This document shows, one piece after another, positions 10,431 to 18,143 of a stretch of 64,000 nucleotides of DNA. The position numbers and the translations under genes were made by a program. The notes beneath the pieces were generated by a model that saw nothing but the letters and a program-made list of their open reading frames with translations, was not told where the DNA came from and made no database searches. Each line of letters starts with the position of its first letter. Position 1 is the stretch's first letter. This stretch comes from Lachancea dasiensis (Eukaryota > Ascomycota > Saccharomycetes > Saccharomycetales > Saccharomycetaceae). The stretch is taken from the NCBI GenBank assembly GCA_900074725.1, contig LT598457.1:310001-374000 (forward strand), in the 5' to 3' direction.

Positions 10431-11192
10431 ATGCGATCTTCTGGAGTGTGTCGCTCCTTGACTGGCATCTGGAGGTCACCGGCTCAAAGATATTTCCCAC
10501 TATCGGGTGTAGCTTTGAAACATACCTCAAGCCAGACTTCGAATAGCGAATTTTCAACTTTGAAGTCAGATAATGTAAGATCTTTGCATACAAACCATGT
10601 GCAAAACCCACTGGAAAATGCTGGGCCAGAAAGATGGAGCTTTAATTTTGGTGGCAATAATAAGCAAAATTCGATCTCAAGGCGCAAAGAGGCCCATGAA
10701 CCTGTTACTGAGGAAAGTGTCAAATTATCCAAATGGTCCACCTATACAATGCCTTCCAAGCAGACGCTTGCCAAACAGCAGGAGCAAGGTGAGTTGCAGA
10801 AAAAGGAAGCGAGTGAAAAAATAGCCGGGCATCAGATAAAGAAACCAAAGAGGAAGCTGAGACCTCGTAAGGCGTTAATTTCGCTGACTCCCAACGCCAT
10901 CGTACACTTGAAACTACTGTTGAACCAACCAGAACCAAAATTAATAAGGATAGGAGTTAAGAATCGTGGCTGTTCCGGGTTGACTTACGACTTGGAATAC
11001 ACGTCGGCACCCGGTAAATTTGATGAGGTTGTAGAACAAGATGGTGTGAAAGTGATTATAGACTCCAAAGCACTATTCAGCATCGTGGGGAGTGAAATGG
11101 ACTGGATCGACGATAGGCTGTCGTCTAGGTTTGTATTCAAAAATCCAAACTCTAAGGGAACATGTGGGTGTGGTGAAAGCTTTATGGTCTGA
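10431..11192 (+). CDS. ISA1: mitochondrial iron-sulfur cluster assembly protein
   Basis: A-type Fe-S carrier of the mitochondrial matrix, working with Isa2 and Iba57 to build [4Fe-4S] clusters for aconitase-type enzymes and for biotin and lipoate synthases. I chose the ATG at 10431 (253 residues; S. cerevisiae 250). It begins MRSSGVCRSLTGIWRSPAQR, a basic, Ser/Arg-rich presequence, whereas the upstream in-frame ATG at 10377 would add 18 residues with acidic character. The conserved HesB/IscA domain fills the C-terminal ~115 residues after RKLRPRKALISLTP. The three cluster-binding cysteines are in NRGCSGLTYDL and the terminal GTCGCGESFMV. Position between FRA1 and HSP104 matches YLL027W. Confidence 0.95.
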   Translation: MRSSGVCRSLTGIWRSPAQRYFPLSGVALKHTSSQTSNSEFSTLKSDNVRSLHTNHVQNPLENAGPERWSFNFGGNNKQNSISRRKEAHEPVTEESVKLSKWSTYTMPSKQTLAKQQEQGELQKKEASEKIAGHQIKKPKRKLRPRKALISLTPNAIVHLKLLLNQPEPKLIRIGVKNRGCSGLTYDLEYTSAPGKFDEVVEQDGVKVIIDSKALFSIVGSEMDWIDDRLSSRFVFKNPNSKGTCGCGESFMV

Positions 11193-11572
11193 GAGGTCTG
11201 AGACCAATTCTGTATAGCATACAGATTATTTATTATTTATGAAATAACTTATTCGAATTATTGGAAGAGTAGGACCACTGGTAAACAATCCAAGGTTACT
11301 GAGTCTGAAAGGGAATTATTTTTAAAGTTTTCGTAGAATTATAGCAAATTGGGAGAGGAATTTGAGAAAATGACACTTTTGGACGGTACCTAACGAAAGA
11401 TAAACACAAAACCAGCTCAGTGCATTCTCAGAGAATGACTAATGAACAATCAGTAAGACAAGTGTCATAAAATCTTGTGTGACATTATATCACGTTATAC
11501 GTGTGTGACATGCTTAAATGCCTCTCACTCGTATTTAGCGATAAAATTTCCAGTAAGTACTAGAAAAATCGA

Positions 11573-11577
11573 AGGGG
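11573..11577 (+). promoter_or_regulatory. candidate STRE (AGGGG) upstream of HSP104
   Basis: One AGGGG core, the Msn2/Msn4 binding motif, sits about 175 bp upstream of the HSP104 ATG and about 60 bp upstream of its TATA box. A five-base core is weak evidence alone; support comes from the known STRE dependence of HSP104 in S. cerevisiae. Confidence 0.35.
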
Positions 11578-11634
11578 ACCCGGAATAATCTAGTGATTCT
11601 ACCCGACCATCGGATGACTTCTGGTGATAAATAG

Positions 11635-11641
11635 TATAAAT
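11635..11641 (+). promoter_or_regulatory. TATA box of HSP104
   Basis: TATAAAT about 110 bp upstream of the HSP104 start codon, a normal distance for a strongly inducible yeast promoter. Confidence 0.6.
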
Positions 11642-11749
11642 TGACGTGAATTGATACCTTTTCAGAGACTAGCTATTCAACGTTGCTATTATTTCGTCAG
11701 TAAATTATACCATTAATTTTTCCTACACCAGAAAGACATTGTTACGAAG

Positions 11750-14461
11750 ATGGATGATCAGACACAGTTCACCGAGAGAGCGTTAACCTTGTTAACCTTA
11801 GCTCAAAAATTAGCACAAGACCACCAGCATGCCCAATTGCAGCCTATACATTTACTAGCAGCTTTTGTTGACACTCCGGAAGACGGATCGGTCTCATATC
11901 TGCAAAATTTGATTGAAAAGGCTCGCTACGACTATGATGCGTTTCGCAGATGCGTGAATAAACATTTAGTTCGGATTCCCCAACAAAATCCAGCACCATC
12001 CCAGATTTCTGCAAGCTACGCAACAGGGCAAGTCCTTCAAGAGGCCACCAAAATACAGAAACAACAAAAAGACTCGTTTATTGCCCAGGATCATATATTA
12101 TTTGCTCTATTCAACGACTCCAGTATTCAACAGATATTCAAAGAAGCCCAGGTCCAGATAGAGTCCGTAAAGCAGCAGGCTCTAGAGCTTCGTGGTAACC
12201 AGAAAATTGACTCCCGCGGAGCTGACACCAGCGACACCCTGGAGTACCTCACTAAATATGCTATCGACATGACAGAACAGGCTCGTCAAGGTAAATTGGA
12301 TCCCGTCATTGGCAGAGAAGAGGAAATAAGAGGCACGATTCGTGTATTAGCACGTAGAATAAAGTCCAATCCCTGTTTGATTGGTGAGCCGGGGATCGGA
12401 AAAACTGCGATTATTGAGGGTGTTGCCCAAAGAATCATCGACGAAGATGTTCCCAATATTCTCTTGGGGTCCAAATTATTTAGTTTGGATTTAGCGGCCT
12501 TGACTGCAGGTGCCAAGTACAAAGGTGACTACGAAGAGAGACTCAAAGGCGTGCTGAAGGAAATTGAACAATCAAAAACTTTAATTGTTCTTTTCATTGA
12601 TGAAATTCACATGCTAATGGGTAATGGTAAAGATGACGCTGCCAACATTTTGAAGCCTGCGTTATCAAGGGGCCAGCTGAAAGTCATCGGCGCAACAACT
12701 AATAATGAATACCGTGCAATTGTCGAAAAAGACGGTGCGTTTGAGAGGCGTTTCCAAAAGATTGACGTCCAGGAACCTACAGTGAGGCAGACAGTCGCTA
12801 TCCTAAGAGGCTTACAACAAAAGTATGAAATTCACCATGGCGTGAGAATCTTGGACAGTGCCTTGGTTACTGCCGCTCAACTCGGTAAAAGGTATCTTCC
12901 TTACAGAAGACTGCCAGATTCGGCTCTGGACTTGGTTGATATCTCATGTGCGGGAGTGGCTGTGGCCAGGGACTCGAAACCTGAAGAGTTAGATTCTAAA
13001 GAACGCGAGTTACAGTTGATTCAAGTTGAAATTAAAGCTTTGGAAAGAGACGAAGAAGCTGATCCCACTACTAAGGACCGGCTTCAGCAGGCTAGACAGA
13101 AGGAGGCTTCTTTACAGGAGGATTTAGTGCCGCTAAGACAGCGTTACGACGAAGAGAAAAAGAGTCACGAGGAGCTGACGAGAGCCAAAAAGAAATTGGA
13201 TGAACTTGAGAACAAGGCCATCGATGCCGAACGTCGCTATGATACTGCAACCGCTGCTGATTTGAGGTATTTTGCCATACCTGACATCAAGAAGCAAATC
13301 GAAATGTTTGAAAATGAAGTCGCGGAGGAAGAGAGGAGAGCAGGATCTGGAGCGATGGTTCAGAATGTTGTCGACAGTGACACAATCGCCGAAACCGCCG
13401 CAAGGCTAACAGGCATTCCAGTCAACAAATTGACAGAGTCCGAGAACGAAAAATTGATTCACATGGAAAGGCACTTGGCTTCGGAAGTTGTCGGTCAATC
13501 AGAAGCGATCAAGGCTGTCTCCAATGCAGTTAGACTGTCCCGCTCGGGCTTATCAAACCCAAGACAACCCGCATCGTTCTTATTCCTGGGACTCTCTGGA
13601 TCAGGAAAGACCGAATTGGCCAAGAAAATTGCGGCCTTCCTGTTTAATGATGCGGATGCCATGATAAGAGTGGACTGTTCCGAACTTGGGGAGAAATACT
13701 CGGTATCAAAGCTGTTGGGAACTACGGCAGGCTATGTAGGCTACGATGAAGGTGGATTTTTGACCAACCAACTGCAACGGAAACCCTACTCCGTTCTGCT
13801 CTTTGACGAGGTTGAGAAAGCTCATCCAGATGTTTTGACGGTCATGTTGCAAATGCTAGACGATGGAAGACTGACGTCGGGCCAAGGAAAGACCATTGAT
13901 TGTTCCAATTGCATCATTATCATGACTTCTAACCTGGGTGCCAGCTTCATCATCGCACAGTCAGGCTCCCGAGTGGATGACTCCACCAAGTCACTCGTCA
14001 TGGGGGCGGTCAGACAACATTTCAGACCGGAGTTCATCAACAGAATATCCAGCATCGTGGTTTTCAACAAGCTGTCGCCGAAAGCTATCCATAGGATTGT
14101 CGACATCCGACTCAAAGAGATTGAAGACAGATTTGAAGAAAACGACAAGCACTACAAACTTGACGTATCAGCCGAGGCCAAAAGATTTTTGGCGGAGAAT
14201 GGCTACTCCGAAGATATGGGTGCCCGCCCACTCAACCGGTTGATTCAAAATGAAATCCTAAACAAAATGGCCATCAGGATTCTGAAAAAACAAATCAAAG
14301 ACAAGGAGACGGTCACCGTCGTGCTGAAACACAACCATGGCGACGAGCCAGACGAGCTGGACGTGCTACCCAACCACGAGATCACCGATGCAGATATGGA
14401 TATCGACGACGACTGGGATGATTTGGAGGACAGTATGACTGACGCTGCTCCGCTAGACTAG
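11750..14461 (+). CDS. HSP104: Hsp104 disaggregase (ClpB/AAA+ hexamer)
   Basis: Cytosolic and nuclear ATP-driven hexameric unfoldase that threads proteins out of aggregates with Hsp70/Hsp40; in yeast it is also needed for prion propagation and thermotolerance. Length 903 residues (S. cerevisiae 908). Order: Clp N-domain (about 1-150); first AAA+ domain with Walker A GEPGIGKT near 212 and Walker B LFIDEIH; pore loop AGAKYKGDYEERLK; the long coiled-coil middle domain (about 410-530) rich in E/K/R; second AAA+ domain with GLSGSGKT near 613, pore loop GYVGYDEGG, sensor region TSNLGA; and an acidic C-terminal tail ending in DDDWDDLEDSMTDAAPLD, the counterpart of the Hsp104 tail that binds TPR cochaperones. 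This tail and the middle domain distinguish it from mitochondrial Hsp78. Confidence 0.97.
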   Translation: MDDQTQFTERALTLLTLAQKLAQDHQHAQLQPIHLLAAFVDTPEDGSVSYLQNLIEKARYDYDAFRRCVNKHLVRIPQQNPAPSQISASYATGQVLQEATKIQKQQKDSFIAQDHILFALFNDSSIQQIFKEAQVQIESVKQQALELRGNQKIDSRGADTSDTLEYLTKYAIDMTEQARQGKLDPVIGREEEIRGTIRVLARRIKSNPCLIGEPGIGKTAIIEGVAQRIIDEDVPNILLGSKLFSLDLAALTAGAKYKGDYEERLKGVLKEIEQSKTLIVLFIDEIHMLMGNGKDDAANILKPALSRGQLKVIGATTNNEYRAIVEKDGAFERRFQKIDVQEPTVRQTVAILRGLQQKYEIHHGVRILDSALVTAAQLGKRYLPYRRLPDSALDLVDISCAGVAVARDSKPEELDSKERELQLIQVEIKALERDEEADPTTKDRLQQARQKEASLQEDLVPLRQRYDEEKKSHEELTRAKKKLDELENKAIDAERRYDTATAADLRYFAIPDIKKQIEMFENEVAEEERRAGSGAMVQNVVDSDTIAETAARLTGIPVNKLTESENEKLIHMERHLASEVVGQSEAIKAVSNAVRLSRSGLSNPRQPASFLFLGLSGSGKTELAKKIAAFLFNDADAMIRVDCSELGEKYSVSKLLGTTAGYVGYDEGGFLTNQLQRKPYSVLLFDEVEKAHPDVLTVMLQMLDDGRLTSGQGKTIDCSNCIIIMTSNLGASFIIAQSGSRVDDSTKSLVMGAVRQHFRPEFINRISSIVVFNKLSPKAIHRIVDIRLKEIEDRFEENDKHYKLDVSAEAKRFLAENGYSEDMGARPLNRLIQNEILNKMAIRILKKQIKDKETVTVVLKHNHGDEPDELDVLPNHEITDADMDIDDDWDDLEDSMTDAAPLD

Positions 14462-14497
14462 CCAAAACTATAGTAATGTATAAAACTGGCTCCTAGA

Positions 14498-14603
14498 TGT
14501 AGGATACGATTTTAAATAACGTTAAAGAATGTCTAAGATTAGTACAACTGTAGGATACTATTTTAAATAACGGTAAAGAATGTCTAAGATTAGTACAACT
14601 GTA
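14498..14603 (+). repeat. 51-bp tandem duplication, two copies
   Basis: Two head-to-tail units, 14498-14548 and 14549-14599, differ at only two positions; four bases of a third unit follow. The first unit begins 37 bp after the HSP104 stop codon, so the duplication lies in or beside its 3' UTR. Confidence 0.95.
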
Positions 14604-15088
14604 TAAAGTTAGTGATATCAAGTTTCTGATCATGATTCTTTTGCTTCTAGCGGCAACTGCTCTTGAACTATGAAGCCCATCATATTTTTATCTCTCTGGG
14701 CCTGTTTGTATGTAGTGGCAGGGTATGGTCCAAGCCCGCTCAGATGATCTGCCTACTGCCCAGGCTGAGATAAGCTGAGGTAAGCATCTTTCTGGAGTCC
14801 AAATGTATCATCACGTATCCCTCATGCACCCAGCATGTCGGACTGCCACACAAAGCTCAGTAGTCTTCTGTCATCTAGCTGTGCCTCCAGTCCCAGCTGT
14901 CACACACTGCATAGAGGCTCTAAGAAAAGCTTGTGGGGAGCACTAACATTATCTCGGTAGTCCCTCGAGACGCACAGCTAAGTAAGACCAGTCACATGCA
15001 TGGCCCACATAATGAATGCAGGCTCGAGAAGTCTGCGCTCTCGTCTGTTGCGCCTTTCCGCTTATGGTCGATTTTTGAGGCACAAGAA

Positions 15089-15128
15089 GCGTGTTTCAGG
15101 CTCAAACGCGTTTGAGCCTGAAACACGC
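15089..15128. repeat. perfect 40-bp palindrome, no spacer
   Basis: The 20-base arm GCGTGTTTCAGGCTCAAACG is followed directly by its exact reverse complement, giving a two-fold symmetric 40-mer centred on ACGCGT between 15108 and 15109. The symmetry stops abruptly on both sides. The central ACGCGT is also the MBF (MCB) core, though this may be incidental. It could form a hairpin in RNA or a cruciform in DNA. Confidence 0.95.
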
Positions 15129-15277
15129 CAAGGATAGGGATCGAGCAATTGCTTCTCGGCCGTTGGGGGTTGCCCACGAGTTATGTGGGGCCATTCACAC
15201 AGCGTCAGATCAGAGCGTAACGTTTTGAGGCGGAGGTGATCCTAAGGAGTTCAGGGACCTAGGTCGATAAAAAAAGG

Positions 15278-15285
15278 TATAAATA
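15278..15285 (+). promoter_or_regulatory. candidate TATA box for RIM4
   Basis: TATAAATA follows an A-rich run about 490 bp upstream of the preferred RIM4 ATG. If used it would imply a 5' leader of more than 350 nt; it is otherwise unassigned. Confidence 0.35.
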
Positions 15286-15667
15286 CAGAAGGTCTATCGA
15301 GGAAGGACGCGTCGCTTAGTGGTTGTCCGAGCCAAGTATATCGGCTAGGAAAGTTGACTGTAGCAGCAAGGGCAGATCACAGTCCTTGATAGCATAAGCT
15401 AGAAAAGCAGACGGAGAGCGAGGACCGTCAGAGGAGAGCCGTATAGCTCAGATACAGAGCAAGTCACCATCAACCCGTGCAAACCCGCTCTTCAAAACCA
15501 CTTGCTGGAAACCCGATTTTGCGGGCGCGACTCAAATACACCACTCATTGCATATCACTCTAGCCGACACGTTTGTGATTTTGAGGTCTAATAACCAAAC
15601 ACCCAAACACCAGGAGTCGACACCCAGACACCAAATCACACTGGTGTCAGTGCTAGCGTAAGGTAAC

Positions 15668-15668
<1 letters not shown>

Positions 15669-15698
<30 letters not shown>
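15669..15698. repeat. (AC)15 microsatellite
   Basis: Thirty bases of uninterrupted AC repeat, 15 bp before the upstream in-frame ATG (15714) and about 70 bp before the preferred ATG (15771) of RIM4. It probably lies in the transcribed leader. Confidence 0.95.
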
Positions 15699-15700
<2 letters not shown>

Positions 15701-15770
15701 AAAAGGGCGCTCCGTGTGCTCCGTAGCTTGGCCAGTTTTCAGGCGTGACCGAGCCCCGACGGAGCGTACG

Positions 15771-17945
15771 ATGTCGTTGGGAACTCCGCAAATGGACGCC
15801 ACAATGATCGTGCACACTCCTTCGTCGAGTGCGAAAGGCGAGCTGCTGTCGCCGGATTTCAGCGACAGTATCAAGCAGTTCTTGCCTACGGAGGTGTCCG
15901 GATCTGAAGAAGTAGAAGACGACGAAGATGACGAAGAGGATGTCGAGAACTTAGATGAGGATGACCATTGCGAGCAAGAGAGAGAGGCAGACACAGCTAC
16001 AGGCGCAGCAGATAGCCAGGAGCCACAACCTGCTGCTACGAGTGCGGCTACCACGAAATTCCGTGGTCGCCCCTCGTCATGTGTGTTTGTCGCGAGCCTG
16101 GCTGCCTCTCTTTCTGACGACGAGCTGTGTCTTTCTGTTACGGAAAACTTTAAGAAGTATGGCCAATTGACCATGGTGAAAGTGCTCAGGGATCCTGCAA
16201 ACAGGCCCTATGCTTTTGTACAATATACAAACGACGCTGATGCTAAATCTGCCTTGAATCAAGCGCAGGGGGGCCTTCTAAATGGGCGCACTATCCGCTG
16301 CGAGCCGGCGCGTGTGAACCGAACGCTGTTCCTCAGTTACAAGGGTCGATTTACCAATTTGGACCCACCCTCATTGGTTTCCGCGGCTGTTGTTAGTAAA
16401 ATGATGGCCAAGTTTGGGGAGCTAGAGCAACTGGTTGCCTGCAGAGACCAATATCCACATCGAAAAAACTATTGTCAAGCACCTTCTAACAGAAGTAACG
16501 CGTGGTTCGTCCAATTTGCATTCCGAGACGATGCTATTCGTGCCTTTGCCAACCTCAAAACTGATTATAATTGGGTAGTGGAATGGGCCCAAAATATAGA
16601 CGCAGCTCCTCATATGAACTTGTTGAACAATGGTGACGGCCTGGCTATATCAGGGGATAATCAATCACCAGATGAAGAGTTTGTAGACAATTTTGGTGTC
16701 GTCAATGAAAACTCTAGTACACAGATTAGAGGGAACTTCAGCGACGTGGTCATTGACCAAAAATCCATTTTCATCGGCCAGTTGGATTCAAAGGCGACCG
16801 AAAAAGGCCTCTATGACCGATTCTCAAGGCATGGTCCAATTATCGACGTAAACTTGTTGGTAAAACCAAATAATGTTTTTGCATTTATCAAGTTTGCTAC
16901 AGAGGAAGCTGCTGTAGCTGCTCTTGAAATGGAAAACCATGCTATTTTCTTGAATAAAACCATGCACGTTCAGTATCGTGAAGTGGGCGGTAGTAGGAAG
17001 TCCAGGCGTGGTAGTAGAAACACCTCCCTCAGTCATGTCGACAACCAACAGGCAAACCACAATTCACATCATTACCACCATCAAGGTTATTGCCCAGTTG
17101 CATCTGGACCTGCCATTAGTGGTGCAGGTAACCATGGGCTTTCCTACAAAACTCCATATCAACCACCACGTTTAAATTTAGCTCCTCCACCCATTAACGT
17201 GGGCAAAAGAAGATCAAGTACAGGCTCTGGCCCTCTCTACTCCACATACCCATCGTACCAAGAACTCCATGGTTATAATCAACAGCATCAAAATCAACTG
17301 TCTGTTCTATCGGGGCCTAAAAAGTTCAAAACAAACTCCCGGCGCAAGAGTGTTGAAATCACCAAATCCCAAGGCGGCCATTGTGATTCGAATAAGGATA
17401 CTAAAGTCGATAACTCGATTGCTGCCGACGAAAATTCAACTAATCATTCATTCATCGCAGAAACAACAACGTCAGACGACTCAGTATCAGCAGATACTAA
17501 TGATGCATCTACCATGGCAACTTCTTCTCACTATACAACATCCGCGGGCGGAATTAATTACAAAAAGAGACTTGATGAGTATAAGAAACGCGGAAATTAT
17601 CCCACTTTTGATCCGTATTATTATCCACCGTATTACTACCCGATCGATTATGCCATGGGACCGGCCCCACCCGCAGGTCACATAACACCTTTAAACTCCT
17701 CAGGAAGTCCCTCCCACTCTGGCCTTGGGGCTAATCATTCTTGCTTCATGTATTATCCTGTTCCCCACATCAGTGGTATGGAATCTGGTGAAGTGCATAA
17801 CCTGATGGGAACCCCTCACCTTGCTGCATCGCCTGGGGCTCTTGGGCATGCTGTAATCCCAATACCGATTTCACAGCAGCACTTTATACCTATGGATACC
17901 AATCCAAAATTCAACGGGGGCGCCAACAGAAACCTCGACTACTGA
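15771..17945 (+). CDS. RIM4: RRM RNA-binding translational repressor of meiosis
   Basis: Rim4 in S. cerevisiae forms amyloid-like assemblies that hold CLB3 and other mid-meiotic mRNAs untranslated until meiosis II. With the ATG at 15771 the protein has 724 residues (S. cerevisiae 713); an in-frame ATG at 15714 would add 19. Three RRM-like domains are visible: one beginning RPSSCVFVASLAASLSDDEL (about residue 85), a second, degenerate one beginning RTLFLSYKGRF (~170), and a third with KSIFIGQLDSKATEKGLYDRF and RNP1-like NVFAFIKF (~330-400). The C-terminal 300 residues are Asn/Gln/His/Tyr-rich and low complexity, as expected for the prion-like part. It is convergent with NPR3, exactly as YHL024W-YHL023C. 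An acidic tract (EEVEDDEDDEEDVE) precedes RRM1. Confidence 0.9.
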   Translation: MSLGTPQMDATMIVHTPSSSAKGELLSPDFSDSIKQFLPTEVSGSEEVEDDEDDEEDVENLDEDDHCEQEREADTATGAADSQEPQPAATSAATTKFRGRPSSCVFVASLAASLSDDELCLSVTENFKKYGQLTMVKVLRDPANRPYAFVQYTNDADAKSALNQAQGGLLNGRTIRCEPARVNRTLFLSYKGRFTNLDPPSLVSAAVVSKMMAKFGELEQLVACRDQYPHRKNYCQAPSNRSNAWFVQFAFRDDAIRAFANLKTDYNWVVEWAQNIDAAPHMNLLNNGDGLAISGDNQSPDEEFVDNFGVVNENSSTQIRGNFSDVVIDQKSIFIGQLDSKATEKGLYDRFSRHGPIIDVNLLVKPNNVFAFIKFATEEAAVAALEMENHAIFLNKTMHVQYREVGGSRKSRRGSRNTSLSHVDNQQANHNSHHYHHQGYCPVASGPAISGAGNHGLSYKTPYQPPRLNLAPPPINVGKRRSSTGSGPLYSTYPSYQELHGYNQQHQNQLSVLSGPKKFKTNSRRKSVEITKSQGGHCDSNKDTKVDNSIAADENSTNHSFIAETTTSDDSVSADTNDASTMATSSHYTTSAGGINYKKRLDEYKKRGNYPTFDPYYYPPYYYPIDYAMGPAPPAGHITPLNSSGSPSHSGLGANHSCFMYYPVPHISGMESGEVHNLMGTPHLAASPGALGHAVIPIPISQQHFIPMDTNPKFNGGANRNLDY

Positions 17946-18143
17946 AACTTCCACGTATTATAGCAGAGGATCCAACTTGTGATATTTCCTCTTAACATAT
18001 CGTCCTATGCGGTTAAACCCCACTTTCAAGCTAACTATTTCCTATTCGCATCTATCGCTTAACATTCATTAAGTCAACAATTTTCTCTTTTATGAACCAA
18101 ACGAGGCTTTATTAAAGTGAGAAGCATCTTTTTTTCACCGTCA

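Larger units (their letters stand above)
11193..11749. other. HSP104 promoter region
   Basis: 557 bp between ISA1 and HSP104. A TATAAAT lies at 11635-11641, about 110 bp before the ATG, and a single stress-response core AGGGG at 11573-11577. A 15-bp inverted repeat with CATTCTC and GAGAATG arms is near 11423. I looked for the nGAAnnTTCnnGAAn heat-shock element and found only degenerate, wrongly spaced pieces, which is unexpected for this gene. Confidence 0.5.
14462..15770. other. intergenic HSP104-RIM4, repeat-bearing
   Basis: 1309 bp without a gene. It holds a 51-bp tandem duplication just after HSP104, a perfect 40-bp palindrome, a TATAAATA at 15278-15285 that may serve RIM4, and an (AC)15 run close to the RIM4 start. 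In S. cerevisiae HSP104 and RIM4 lie on different chromosomes, so this is a junction of two synteny blocks. Confidence 0.7.
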
